The notes beneath the pieces were generated by a model. That model saw nothing but the letters and a program-made list of their open reading frames with translations. It did no database searches and had not been told where the DNA came from. DNA of 64,000 nucleotides from Polynucleobacter necessarius. Lineage in GTDB: Bacteria; Pseudomonadota; Gammaproteobacteria; Burkholderiales; Burkholderiaceae. The translations under genes were made by a program, and so were the position numbers. The stretch lies in NCBI RefSeq assembly GCF_900096765.1, contig NZ_LT615228.1:378669-442668 (forward strand), in the 5' to 3' direction. Positions 48,088 through 57,620 of the stretch are shown one piece after another (the stretch's first letter is position 1; the number at the start of each line of letters is the position of its first letter).

Positions 48088-49116
48088 CTAGCGTAGAGCT
48101 TTAGCGCATTTGGCTATGAGATCGGGTCCACGATAAATGAGGCCGCTATAAAGTTGTACTAAGCTGGCTCCGGCCATGATCTTCTCGCGGGCATCCGCTC
48201 CCGACAAAATCCCACCCACACCAATAATGGGAAGTTGATTGTCTAGTCTGGCTTTTAAGGCCTTGATCACCACATTGGAAGCATTGCGAACTGGGGCGCC
48301 AGATAGGCCTCCAGTCTCTTGGCCATATTCCATTCCTTGAACGGCATCACGTGAAATGGTGGTATTGGTAGCAATGACTGCATCAATAGCAAATTCGAGC
48401 AAGAGGTCAGCGATTAAATTGATGTCATCCAGATCTAAATCAGGTGCGATTTTCAGAAAGAGTGGTTTACGAACACCGTAGCGATCACTTAAGCGTTTGC
48501 GTGCCTCATCTAAGTTAGTCAATAAAGCGCGCAGCATTTCTTCGCCTTGTAGGGCACGCAGATTTTGCGTATTCGGTGATGAGATATTGACGGTGATGTA
48601 AGTGGCAATCTCATAGACGGCCTCCATCGCCAATACATAGTCGCTGGCAGCATTCTCAATCGGGGTACTGGCATTTTTGCCAATGTTTAAACCGAGCACT
48701 CCACCCTTGTTCCAAAAATCAGAGCGGCGTACGCGGGCAACACAGGCATCTACCCCATCATTGTTAAAGCCCATGCGATTAATGATCGCCTCGGCCTGCG
48801 GAAGACGGAACATCCGTGGCTTGGGGTTGCCTGGTTGAGGTTTGGGGGTCACCGTGCCGATTTCTAAAAAACCAAAACCTAAAGCAGCGAGGGCATCAAT
48901 GTGTTTGCCATCTTTATCTAGTCCTGCAGCTAAGCCCACTGGATTTGGAAATTGAATACCGCAAAGTGTGTGTGGATCGGCAATGGGTTTGCTAACAAGC
49001 TTCTCTAATAAACCCCAGCGTTGCGCACGATCTAAATTGCTCAAAGTGATGTTGTGCGCTTTTTCTGGGTCAAGGCAAAAGAGCCAAGGGCGCAATAATG
49101 AGTAAGAATCGACCAT
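48088..49116 (-). CDS. pyrD: Dihydroorotate dehydrogenase, class 2
   Basis: PyrD oxidises dihydroorotate to orotate at the membrane, passing electrons to quinone. The 342-residue protein begins with the short membrane-associating helix ([17 protein letters not shown]). It continues [53 protein letters not shown] (active-site Ser region) and [11 protein letters not shown]. These are class 2 features. It is the last gene of a minus-strand group starting with pabBC, and follows the bpt remnant by nine bases. Confidence 0.95.
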   Translation of the reverse strand: MVDSYSLLRPWLFCLDPEKAHNITLSNLDRAQRWGLLEKLVSKPIADPHTLCGIQFPNPVGLAAGLDKDGKHIDALAALGFGFLEIGTVTPKPQPGNPKPRMFRLPQAEAIINRMGFNNDGVDACVARVRRSDFWNKGGVLGLNIGKNASTPIENAASDYVLAMEAVYEIATYITVNISSPNTQNLRALQGEEMLRALLTNLDEARKRLSDRYGVRKPLFLKIAPDLDLDDINLIADLLLEFAIDAVIATNTTISRDAVQGMEYGQETGGLSGAPVRNASNVVIKALKARLDNQLPIIGVGGILSGADAREKIMAGASLVQLYSGLIYRGPDLIAKCAKALR

Positions 49117-49125
49117 GGGTTGATA

Positions 49126-49854
49126 TTATGAACCAGTCAAGGGTTGCCAGCGATCGTCAATTAGACCTTCCATAGGCTGATACTTTATTTTGTAAGACAT
49201 CTTCGCACTCTCGCGGATGTAATAGCCAAGATAGAGGTAGGGCAGTTGTAGTGTTTTAGCTTGTTCTATTTGCCACAGAATGCTGTAAGAGCCAAAGCTA
49301 GCAGAATGATCTGAGGCGTCGTAGAAGGTATATACCGATGAGATGCCTTGTTCCAGAATATCGATCATGCTGACCATGCGTAATCGACCTGGATGGGGGT
49401 CGTGAGGCCCATCTCTAAATTCAACAATGCGTGAGTTCACTCTGCTTTGTAGCAAGAACTGCATATATTGATCTTGGTCTTCATTATCCATATCGCCGCC
49501 TGAGTGTCTCTCGTCTTGGTAGCGCTCATCTTGGTATCCCAAGTTCTAAACGGAGGCTTCTAATCCAGCATGACGTTTCCAAGCACGACGCTGACTAAGA
49601 GTGGGTGCGAACTGATCAACTAATATGCGCGTGGCGATACATGCTTTGCATTCATCACAGTAAGGGCGATAGGTGTATAAACCGCTTCTACGAAAGCCCG
49701 CATTTAAAAGTTCACTATAGATATCCGCATGAATTAAGTGCGAGGGCGTAGCAACTTGCGAACGCGCTATTTTATTCGGTAGATAACTACACGAATAAGG
49801 GGCAGTTGCATAAAACTGCAGCGCGGTTAAGGGAAGTTCTTTGAGCCGAGTCAT
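49126..49854 (-). pseudogene. bpt: Aspartate/glutamate leucyltransferase Bpt, in-frame nonsense
   Basis: Bpt adds leucine to proteins with N-terminal Asp or Glu for ClpS/ClpAP degradation. The N-terminal part holds [16 protein letters not shown] and the Cys-rich [15 protein letters not shown]. At codon 103 (49546-49548) the frame is cut by TAG in ASVQNLGYQDE, one C-to-T step from CAG, and continues in the same frame to 49126. The rest is well preserved ([27 protein letters not shown]). After the stop [14 protein letters not shown] is also shorter than the family by about six residues, so a small in-frame deletion is likely. It overlaps aat by four bases. Confidence 0.92.
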
Positions 49855-50588
49855 AAATAATGCACTAAGATATTTTTATTAAAGTTCCAAGATTTCTCAA
49901 TATTAGATTGATTTAAGGATACTCGCAGTTGCTCCAAAAAGTCTTGCCTGGGGATAGGGGCTGCACCTAAGGATTTCAGGTGGACAGTTTCTTGCTGGCA
50001 GTCGATCATGACGACTCCCTGTTGTAAGGCCCAAGCGCTTAGAGCGGCTAGCGCCAATTTAGAGGCGTTGGGTTTGCGGCTAAACATCGACTCACCAAAA
50101 ATCATATTGCCTATCGCCACGCAATACAGTCCGCCAATGAGTTGATTGTGCTCCATGATGGCAAGGCTATGGGCATAGCCTTGCTGATGTATGGCTCCAT
50201 AAGCATCCATGATTTCATGGGTAATCCAGGTTCCATCTTGATCTTTACGTGAGCTAGTAGCACAAGATCGGATGACAGCAGCAAAATCAGCATCGACCAA
50301 AATTTCAGAATGAGGGTCTTCTAAAAATTGACGAATATTCTTTTTTAAAGAGTGGCTACATCTAAAGTTCTCAGGTTTGAGAATCATTCGGGGATCGGGG
50401 GACCACCACAACACAGGTTGGTGATCACAATACCAAGGAAAAATGCCTAACTGGTAGGCTTGCAACAACTGATTGGGATAAATCCGCTCACTCACTGCAA
50501 TTAGACCCGGAACGCTGGGGTCGGGATCGGCGACGAACAAAGGATTTGGAAAGGTATCTTGTGGACCTAGCCAAGAAATATGACCCAT
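49851..50588 (-). CDS. aat: Leucyl/phenylalanyl-tRNA--protein transferase
   Basis: Aat adds Leu or Phe from tRNA to proteins with N-terminal Arg or Lys, marking them for ClpAP. The 245-residue protein has [43 protein letters not shown] and [14 protein letters not shown], all conserved. It is intact, whereas its usual partner bpt, overlapping by four bases downstream, is cut by a stop. Ten bases separate it from the nudix gene upstream. Confidence 0.95.
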   Translation of the reverse strand: MGHISWLGPQDTFPNPLFVADPDPSVPGLIAVSERIYPNQLLQAYQLGIFPWYCDHQPVLWWSPDPRMILKPENFRCSHSLKKNIRQFLEDPHSEILVDADFAAVIRSCATSSRKDQDGTWITHEIMDAYGAIHQQGYAHSLAIMEHNQLIGGLYCVAIGNMIFGESMFSRKPNASKLALAALSAWALQQGVVMIDCQQETVHLKSLGAAPIPRQDFLEQLRVSLNQSNIEKSWNFNKNILVHYL

Positions 50589-50597
50589 AGCGAATGA

Positions 50598-51152
50598 TTA
50601 AATTTTCTCAGACGGCAACACGTCACGACTGCGTACAGGGAACTCTCCATCCAAAATGCCAGCGGCACGATCAGCAAAAAACCACTCCAAGGTTTGCTTA
50701 ACCGTGGGGAATGCTAATTCATCCCAGGGAATACTCGCTTCATCAAAGAGCGCCACCTCAAGACTTTCTTGCCCAGCAGAAAATTCGGGTGAGTGCATTT
50801 TGGCCAAATAGAATAGGTGCACTTGCTCTGCATGGGGAACATTGAGTAGTGAGTAAAGTGGCCCAATGTCAACATGAGCACCAGCTTCTTCTAATGTTTC
50901 TCTAGCGGCGCCATCACTCGTACTCTCTCCGAGCTCCATAAAGCCAGCAGGAAGCGTCCAGTAACCATGGCGCGGCTCAATAGCCCGACGACAAAGTAAT
51001 ACTTGATTGTCGTAAATTGGAATACTACCGACGACATTGCGAGGATTTTGATAATGAATACTGCCGCAAGATTCGCATACATGACGCTCGCGAGAGTCAT
51101 CATCTGGAATCTTGATAGTTAGGAGTGAGGCGCAATTAGGGCAGTACTTCAT
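50598..51152 (-). CDS. Nudix hydrolase with zinc ribbon
   Basis: The 184-residue protein starts with a four-cysteine zinc ribbon (CPNCASL and CESCGS) and continues into a Nudix domain with the box GFMELGESTSDGAARETLEE, matching GX5EX7REUXEEXGU. The layout resembles NADH pyrophosphatase-related and other ADP-ribose-type Nudix hydrolases; the substrate is unknown. It lies in the minus-strand run pabBC-nudix-aat-bpt-pyrD with 9 to 10 base gaps, and is intact. Confidence 0.88.
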   Translation of the reverse strand: MKYCPNCASLLTIKIPDDDSRERHVCESCGSIHYQNPRNVVGSIPIYDNQVLLCRRAIEPRHGYWTLPAGFMELGESTSDGAARETLEEAGAHVDIGPLYSLLNVPHAEQVHLFYLAKMHSPEFSAGQESLEVALFDEASIPWDELAFPTVKQTLEWFFADRAAGILDGEFPVRSRDVLPSEKI

Positions 51153-51161
51153 GCAAACTTT

Positions 51162-52828
51162 CTAGAAATGGGCTTTGATGGCGCCTCGCAAGGCATTGCA
51201 TAGGATAATCTCATTGGCCGTAGTGACATCGCCAATAGTCAGGTTGGCTTCACGGGCATTCATTGTGGGGTCGCTTAATAATGCAGCGCGCATGACTCCG
51301 GGCAACAAGCCTGCAGATACTGGGGGTGTTAGCCAACCCGTACTGCCTGAGGGCTTGATAAAGATACTCGTTCTACCACCCTCGGTCACAAAACCTTGCT
51401 CATTCGTAAAGAGTGCATCAAATCCGCCCAGCTTTACCGCAGCTTGCCAAGCTTGGTCGTAGAGATCGCGATGACTCACTTTATGTTGCAAAAGGGGGTC
51501 TCCAGAAAAGAGGGTGCAATCCGACTGCAAAATATCTCTCGCCCAAAAAATTTTGACCGACTCCTCTAAGGGGTCTAATTTCCCGGTGCTGGTGCTCAAT
51601 TGACCTTGCACGTTTAAATCCAGCCTTAACCTACTGTTATCGCTAGTAGCTATTTCAGTGCAGGCAGCAAGTACACAGTCCTTTGCAACCGCTCTATCAA
51701 AGGAAATCCCCAAGGCGTGAGCCGAAGACTGAAGGCGATTGAGATGCTCTTCTAATCTGAGCGGTGCTCGATCCTTGACGGCAATTGTTTCAAATAAGCC
51801 CGTAGCACTTGGTAAATTCATCAAAAATGCTGATTTGATCTGACACTCTTGCCATTCTTGCGCAGCATCTGAATCCATAGTGATACCAGCATCGACCCCC
51901 ATGCTAAAAGTAGAGGCGTGAGATTTCGCATCTTTCTCTATTTTCACTGTTCTGATAGGGACACTAAAGGCAAAGTCTCCATGAGGATCGAGCCAGCCAA
52001 TAGCGCCGCAATAATATCCGCGTTCAATGGGTTCTAGTTCCTGAATAATTTGCATACTCCTGCGCTTTGGAGCTCCCGTAACCGATCCGCACGGAAAGAC
52101 GGCATCCAATATATTGCCCAAAGTAATTTCTGGTTTTACTTCGCCTTCAATGGTAGAGGTCATTTGCAAGACATCGCCGTGCCTTTCATGGGCATGGCTT
52201 TAAGTGTATTGCCTTTGCGTTCAATTAATAATTCGGGAGACTGCGACAGTAGGTAACGTGAATCTTGATGAAGATATGCACCAAATCGACCAGGCTGACG
52301 CTCACGCAAGCGACTATATAAGGCTAATGGAGATCCATAAGTCTTCCCAGTAATACGATAGGTGTGATTAATCTGATAGCTATCGCCACTACGGATATAT
52401 TCAGATATTTTGGCAAGGTCGGCAATAAATTGTTTCTCATCGATCGATTCGCTAACTTCCATAACCCCGGCAATTTTTTGCATCGAGTCTAATTGATTGA
52501 GTTCTTTGGCAATGTATTGATCTACATCTTCCTTAGAAAGCTTCTCGAAACCCTCAAAAGACCACGCCTCAAGCAGCGGGTGGCTGACAGAACCAGTCTG
52601 ACGCTGAGCTAATTCATGAATGTGCCTGCCTAGTTCATACGCCAAGGCGATGACAATAAATTTACCTTGAGCTTGGGCTTGCGATATTTGATTGAGGCAT
52701 GCAGCAAGCGCTTGCTGGTCATGGGAGTAATTTTCGCTGGGCAGAACGCTCCAGTATTGCAGTGGGTTTTGATATAGACGACTACTGGGATTAGCCGCCG
52801 TGCTTTGCGCATCATCGAGCAAAATCAT
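51162..52828 (-). pseudogene. pabB: Aminodeoxychorismate synthase I / lyase fusion (PabB-PabC), internal deletion
   Basis: The first part (from 52828) is the PabB N-terminal and chorismate-binding region, with SGDSYQINHTYRI and PMKGTA retaining the catalytic-lysine motif. At 52174/52175 the frame jumps: KGTA should continue through about 60 residues, including DRAENLMIVDLLRND in relatives, before DVLQMTSTIEG. Those are missing, and the join is out of frame, ending MSCK-stop. The rest reads on from 52169 as PCGSVTGAPKRRSM, then a class IV aminotransferase-like PabC domain (GLFETIAV, LRLDLNV, EGGRTSIFI). The fusion form is usual in betaproteobacteria. No PabB activity is possible; a free PabC fragment is conceivable but unlikely to be useful. 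Confidence 0.9.
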
Positions 52829-52857
52829 GGCGGCTATCTTGATCGATATTTCAGTGC

Positions 52858-53433
52858 TTATTTCAATAGAGTGGCAGATTCAATAATGACTGTCTTAGAG
52901 GGTACGTCTGCCATTCTGCCAATGCGCGGAGCTGGAGCAACCATGGTTGGCACTTTGCGAATCGCATCAATAGTTTGAGTGCCCGAGATGACTCTTCCGA
53001 ATACGGTGTAGCCATTACCCATTGCATTAGGATAGTCAAGATTCTGATTGTTATTCACGTTGATAAAGAATTGTGATGTTGCCGAATCAGGGTCGGAGGT
53101 GCGTGCCATTGCAATGGTATACACGTTATTTTTCAAACCATTTTGTGCTTCAGATGCAACAGGAGCGTCTGTTGGCTTTTGCGTTAAGTCTGGAGTAAAG
53201 CCGCCCCCTTGGATCATGAAACCATCGATGACACGATGAAAAATGGTGCCGTTATAAAAACCACTGTTGACGTACTTTAAAAAGTTTGCGGTAGTTTTGG
53301 GAGCCTTCACATCGTCAAGTTCAACGACAAAATTACCCAAGGTCGTTTTAAATTCAACCTTTGGTCCTGCGATAGCGACTTGACTTAAAAAACAGCTGGT
53401 GATGAGAACAAGACTGGCAAAAAGTTTACGCAT
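52858..53433 (-). CDS. Periplasmic peptidyl-prolyl cis-trans isomerase (cyclophilin)
   Basis: From ATG 53433 the product has 191 residues with a signal peptide (LFASLVLITSCFLSQVAIA). The cyclophilin core has TLGNFVVELDDVKAPKTTAN, FYNGTIFHRVIDGFMIQGG, with the catalytic Arg, and SATSQFFINV and YTVFGRVISG. It is the PpiA type, helping protein folding in the periplasm. It stands alone between pabBC and the DsbA-family gene and is intact. Confidence 0.92.
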   Translation of the reverse strand: MRKLFASLVLITSCFLSQVAIAGPKVEFKTTLGNFVVELDDVKAPKTTANFLKYVNSGFYNGTIFHRVIDGFMIQGGGFTPDLTQKPTDAPVASEAQNGLKNNVYTIAMARTSDPDSATSQFFINVNNNQNLDYPNAMGNGYTVFGRVISGTQTIDAIRKVPTMVAPAPRIGRMADVPSKTVIIESATLLK

Positions 53434-53520
53434 AAATACTCCCAAAATGATTGAACGGTGTTTTGCTTGATAGGTTGGTATTAGCCACTACTGATTGTAT
53501 TGCTCAATAGGATGAAGCGA

Positions 53521-54159
53521 CTAAAGCGCTTTAGGACTGAGTCCATTAGGGAGCTTGCCTGCGCGAGCATAAGAGGGCTCATCAAACATGTCTGGTCTAG
53601 CAAGGTAATCTAAAACCCAGTCAATAGTGTCTAGCCCCCAAAAACAGCGTTGCCGAACGATTAAAGCTGGCACGCCAAAAGCGCCAGCTGCTTTCGCTTG
53701 CTCAGTATTGCTCACTAGCTTTGCTTTGACATTTGGGTTATCGGGTTTAGCAGTGTCTGCGGGTAAGCCAAGATAAGTGCAAAATTCAGGCCATGAGAGA
53801 TTTGGATCTTTGCCTTCCATCCAGATATAGTCAAAAGCCCGCTCGACCATGGACCAATCTGCCTGTTCTTGAATCAAAAGACGCTGCGGTGCAACTGTCA
53901 TAAACGGATGATGTTCAGGGAAACGAAAAGGGATGCCTAATTTCTCGGTTTGCCATACACAAAATTGATAAGTGTGAGGACGCTTTGCCGCCACTTCCCC
54001 CGGGCCTTTATTGTCAGTTGCTCTGAGAAGTCCACCCAGTAAAACGGGTACTGGTGTTATCAGTAATTGTTCCTCAAGACGATGTCTTTGCTTGATGTAC
54101 AGGTACGCAAACGGCGAAACGATGTCGTAATAAAAAGTAGCAGCGATTTTGGGACTCAT
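53521..54159 (-). CDS. 2-hydroxychromene-2-carboxylate isomerase family (DsbA fold)
   Basis: The 212-residue protein begins KIAATFYYDIVSPFAYLY, the D(I/F)xSP(F/Y)xY start of the 2-hydroxychromene-2-carboxylate isomerase group with a thioredoxin-like fold. GAFGVPALIVRQRCFWGLDTIDWV is the conserved cis-Pro and active region near the end. In degradation pathways this family isomerises a naphthalene intermediate with glutathione; in this organism the substrate is unknown. It is 18 bases after rarA on the same strand. Confidence 0.85.
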   Translation of the reverse strand: MSPKIAATFYYDIVSPFAYLYIKQRHRLEEQLLITPVPVLLGGLLRATDNKGPGEVAAKRPHTYQFCVWQTEKLGIPFRFPEHHPFMTVAPQRLLIQEQADWSMVERAFDYIWMEGKDPNLSWPEFCTYLGLPADTAKPDNPNVKAKLVSNTEQAKAAGAFGVPALIVRQRCFWGLDTIDWVLDYLARPDMFDEPSYARAGKLPNGLSPKAL

Positions 54160-54177
54160 ATTAGATCTCTCCCAGAC

Positions 54178-55491
54178 TTATTTTTTCTGGTGCTTGGCAT
54201 CGAGCTGGCGCAAAAAAGCCATCTTTTCTTTGATCTGACTCTCTAGACCTCGCTCAACCGGTTCGTACCAATGTGGCGGGTTCATCCCCTCGGGGAGGTA
54301 TGACTCACCAGCAGCATATCCATGCGGCTCATCATGGGCATAGCGATATTCCTTACCATGCCCAAGCTCTTTCATGAGTTTGGTGGGTGCATTGCGTAGA
54401 TGATTTGGTACGGGCTTAGATTGATCGTTTGCAACATAGGCGCGCGCAGCATTAAATGCTTTGTAGCTGGCATTGCTTTTCGAGGCAACTGCCAAATAAA
54501 CCACCGCTTGACCCAAGGCGAGTTCGCCTTCGGGTGACCCTAATCTTTCATAGGTGAGGGCTGCATCATTAGCTAGTTGCATTGCGCGTGGGTCAGCTAG
54601 ACCAATATCTTCCCAAGCCATACGAATAATGCGGCGCGCTAGGTAGCGTGGATCAGCGCCACCATCAAGCATGCGACAGAACCAGTAAAGAGCAGCATCC
54701 GGATCAGATCCGCGAACGGATTTGTGCAGGGCTGAGATTTGATCGTAGAACTGGTCTCCACCTTTATCAAAGCGGCGCGCCTGAACGGTTAAGGCATTCT
54801 CAATAAACGCTTGATCCACTGAAGATATTTTGGCGTTGGGTGTGAGAACGGCATTGCGAACTTGCTCGATTAAATTCAGTAGGCGGCGCGCATCTCCATC
54901 GGCAGAATTTATCAAGGCATCAATGGCGGTCGGTTCAAATTGCACCTCGGGCATAGCGTATTGATGTGCGCGATCGAAGAGTTGTTTTAGTTCAGCAACA
55001 TTCAAAGACTGGAGAACATATACCTGTGCGCGAGACAGTAGTGCTGAGTTCACCTCAAATGAGGGGTTCTCGGTGGTGGCGCCAATAAAGGTAAACAAGC
55101 CAGATTCTACGTGGGGCAATAATGCATCTTGCTGACTTTTATTAAAGCGATGAATCTCATCAACAAACAAAATAGTTTGCTTGCCGTATTGAGCCATGTT
55201 TTGCTGAGCTTGCTCAATCGCTTCGCGGATTTCTTTAACGCCCGCTAGCACTGCAGAGATGGCAATCAATTCTCGATCAAAGGCTTTGGCAGATAAACGA
55301 GCCAGCGTGGTTTTCCCCACCCCTGGAGGACCCCATAAAATCATGGAGTGAGGTCTGCCAGAAGCAAATGCCAGATTCAGTGGTTTACCTGGGGCTAATA
55401 AATGAGTTTGCCCAATGACTTCATCGATCGATTTGGGGCGCAACGCTTCCGCTAGGGGTGGCGGAGGAGTGCTCTCAAAAAGACCGCTCAT
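54178..55491 (-). CDS. rarA: Replication-associated recombination protein RarA
   Basis: RarA (MgsA) is a clamp-loader-like AAA+ ATPase acting at stalled replication forks. From ATG 55491 it has 437 residues: [19 protein letters not shown], Walker [13 protein letters not shown], Walker [21 protein letters not shown] and the sensor [12 protein letters not shown]-terminal tetramerisation domain includes [19 protein letters not shown] at 55509 would overlap the gene upstream; 55491 leaves a four-base gap. It is intact. Confidence 0.94.
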   Translation of the reverse strand: MSGLFESTPPPPLAEALRPKSIDEVIGQTHLLAPGKPLNLAFASGRPHSMILWGPPGVGKTTLARLSAKAFDRELIAISAVLAGVKEIREAIEQAQQNMAQYGKQTILFVDEIHRFNKSQQDALLPHVESGLFTFIGATTENPSFEVNSALLSRAQVYVLQSLNVAELKQLFDRAHQYAMPEVQFEPTAIDALINSADGDARRLLNLIEQVRNAVLTPNAKISSVDQAFIENALTVQARRFDKGGDQFYDQISALHKSVRGSDPDAALYWFCRMLDGGADPRYLARRIIRMAWEDIGLADPRAMQLANDAALTYERLGSPEGELALGQAVVYLAVASKSNASYKAFNAARAYVANDQSKPVPNHLRNAPTKLMKELGHGKEYRYAHDEPHGYAAGESYLPEGMNPPHWYEPVERGLESQIKEKMAFLRQLDAKHQKK

Positions 55492-55495
55492 TGAA

Positions 55496-55994
55496 TCATG
55501 CTTGGACAAAAAGGATGACTAGAGCAGCCCAAGCAAGGCAGGCTGCAGCAATATAAGTGAGGCGATTACGCATTTCCATAAAAGCACTTCGCGTTGCCTC
55601 ATCAGAGAAATAGTATTGGTAAGTATCTTGATCAATACTGCGCTGAATGAGTAAGGTGGATGCCAAAATTAATAAACCTACAGGGATGTAAATGTGAAGC
55701 GCTACCCAAGCAACTAAGGCGGGAATAACGCCCCAAATCCACGCATTGTGATCTATCCAACGAATACCACTAGGCGCTTTGCCTAAAGTGTGCAGGCTAG
55801 CGCCCCAGTGCAGGGCCCCCATAAAGGAGGTGATGACTGCCCCATACCCCGCGAGCGATTCAGCGCTCAAATAATTTAAAGGGGTAGGCGCTAACTGCAC
55901 CATCATGCACCATCAAAGCAAGCCCAATAAATGGAATAAGTCCTGCGTATCCCAGTTTTAGTACTAAAGGTGGAATGGGGTTAGTGGTATTCAC
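55496..55994 (-). pseudogene. DUF3429 membrane protein, frameshifted by tandem duplication
   Basis: A GTG at 55994 opens NTTNPIPPLVLKLGYAGLIPF and IGLALMV, a typical DUF3429 start. The frame then fails at a 10-bp perfect tandem duplication (55896-55905, 55906-55915). Removing one copy joins ALMV to QLAPTPLNYL, and the remaining helices continue to 55496 (GALHWG, WIDHNAWIWGVIPALVAW). The repaired protein has about 162 residues with five helices. The function of DUF3429 proteins is unknown. An internal ATG at 55906 could give a form lacking the first helix. Confidence 0.88.
55896..55915. repeat. 10-bp perfect tandem duplication in DUF3429 gene
   Basis: TGCACCATCA occurs twice head-to-tail at 55896-55905 and 55906-55915. 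Its duplication alone shifts the frame of the DUF3429 gene. Confidence 0.95.
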
Positions 55995-56024
55995 AAGCGG
56001 TTTATTAGTAAAGGTTAAATTAAA

Positions 56025-56879
56025 TTATTGATCGTAGGTATATACACCACGGCCAGTTTTGCGTCCGAGATATCCAGCTGCAACCATTTCACGAAGCAGT
56101 GGGCAAGGACGGTATTTCGAATCGCTGAAGTTTTCAAAATACACTTCCATGACTGCTAGGCAGGTATCTAAACCAATCAAATCAGCCAAGGCCAATGGAC
56201 CAATCGGTTGATTGCAACCGAGTTTCATGCCTGCATCAATATCTTCAGGGCTAGCTAAACCTTCAGATAGTACAAAGAATGCTTCGTTAATCATTGGGAG
56301 CAAGATGCGGTTGACGACAAACCCCGGTGAGTTCTTGACGGTAATGGGTTCTTTGCCGATATGCTTAGCCATTTCAATAATGGCGGCGTGTGTAGCATCG
56401 CTGGTTTGTAGGCCACGAATCACTTCCACCAAAGCCATTAGTGGAGGTGGATTGAAAAAGTGCATTCCAATAAAACGACCAGGATTGGAATCGAGCGCAG
56501 CAAGTTTTGTAATCGACAGGGATGAAGTGTTGGTAGCGATGATGGTCTCTTTGCTCACAATCTCGTCAACCTGCTTGAGAATTTTTTCTTTGATCGCTTG
56601 ATTCTCTGTGGCTGCTTCAATTACCAAATCAAGACCTTTAAAGTCAGCATACGATGTGCTGCCTTTGATGCGCTTGAGTGCAGCTTCCTTGCCATCAGCA
56701 GTTAAAGTTTCTTTTTTAACAAGGCGATCAAGGCTTTTGCTGATTTGATCTAAGCCGCGCTGTACAGCTGCATCATTGATATCAACCATCACCACCTTAA
56801 GGCCAGCAACAGCGCAAACTTGTGCAATGCCATTACCCATAGTGCCTGCACCAATTACGCCAACAGATTCAATCTTCAT
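56025..56879 (-). CDS. 3-hydroxybutyryl-CoA dehydrogenase
   Basis: The 284-residue enzyme oxidises or reduces 3-hydroxybutyryl-CoA with NAD(P). From ATG 56879 it starts MKIESVGVIGAGTMGNGIAQ with the dinucleotide-binding GxGxxG. It has TSSLSITKLA, GMHFFNPPP with the catalytic His, VVNSPGF-like VKNSPGFVVNR and the C-terminal helical domain with GYLGRKTGRGVY. The short form is of the PaaH/Hbd type. It lies immediately after the broken GST gene and belongs to the minus-strand run aminotransferase-GST-dehydrogenase. Confidence 0.93.
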   Translation of the reverse strand: MKIESVGVIGAGTMGNGIAQVCAVAGLKVVMVDINDAAVQRGLDQISKSLDRLVKKETLTADGKEAALKRIKGSTSYADFKGLDLVIEAATENQAIKEKILKQVDEIVSKETIIATNTSSLSITKLAALDSNPGRFIGMHFFNPPPLMALVEVIRGLQTSDATHAAIIEMAKHIGKEPITVKNSPGFVVNRILLPMINEAFFVLSEGLASPEDIDAGMKLGCNQPIGPLALADLIGLDTCLAVMEVYFENFSDSKYRPCPLLREMVAAGYLGRKTGRGVYTYDQ

Positions 56880-56880
56880 C

Positions 56881-57611
56881 TTATTTCCTTCTTTGATACT
56901 GGGTTGATCCAAATAACTGCTCTCTAGCCTTATCGTCATGCAGTGGCTTACGCAATGCAGTTAATACTTCGCAGCCACGTATCACCGCTGGGCGCTTACC
57001 AACCAACTCAAACCAACGTTTGAAGTGAGGGTAGTCAGTAATCTCAATCCCTTGATTCTTCCAATTTCGGGTCCATGGATAAATCGCCATGTCAGCAATC
57101 GAATAAGACTTGCCTACGATATAGAGATTATCTTTCAGTTGAGTGTCGAGTACTCCATAGAGGCGCTTCGCTTCATTGGTGTAGCGGTTGATCGCGTACT
57201 CAATTTTCTCAGGGGCATAGAGGCGAAAGTGGTGGTTTTGCCCAAGCATGGGGCCTAGGCCACCCATTTGGAACATCAACCACTGTAAAACTTCATATTT
57301 GGCGCGAGTGGTTTTAGGTAAAAATTTACCTGTTTTAGCTGCCAAGTAAAGCAAGATGGCGCCGGACTCAAAAATATGGATAGGTTTGCCGTCTGGACCA
57401 TTCGGGTCGGTAATGGCTGGAATCTTATTGTTTGGACTGATACTCAAAAACTCGGGTTTAAATTGATCGCCCGCACCAATATCAATGGGGTGAGCAATCC
57501 AATCTTTGCCTAAGCGATAGCCACACTCTTCTAACATGATGTGAACTTTGTGACCATTGGGTGTGGGCCAGCTATAAACATCAATAATCCCTATATTTTT
57601 TTCGATGCCAT
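56881..57611 (-). pseudogene. Glutathione S-transferase, start frameshifted in poly-A run
   Basis: The main frame from 57537 encodes most of a GST of the YghU/nu-like type (NNKIPAITDPNGPDGKP, FESGAILLYLA, MFQMGGLGPMLGQNHHF). The sequence before it in frame, GIIDVYSWPTPNGHKVHIMLEE, is the beginning of the thioredoxin fold, but no start codon lies in that frame. ATG 57611, after GGAAC, reads MASKKI then TAG. With one more A in the seven-A run (57596-57602) it joins as MASKKNIGIIDVYSW. A 1-bp deletion is the likely lesion. Transcript slippage in the A run might still yield a little protein. The gene would encode about 242 residues. Confidence 0.82.
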
Positions 57612-57620
57612 TTTTAGTTC

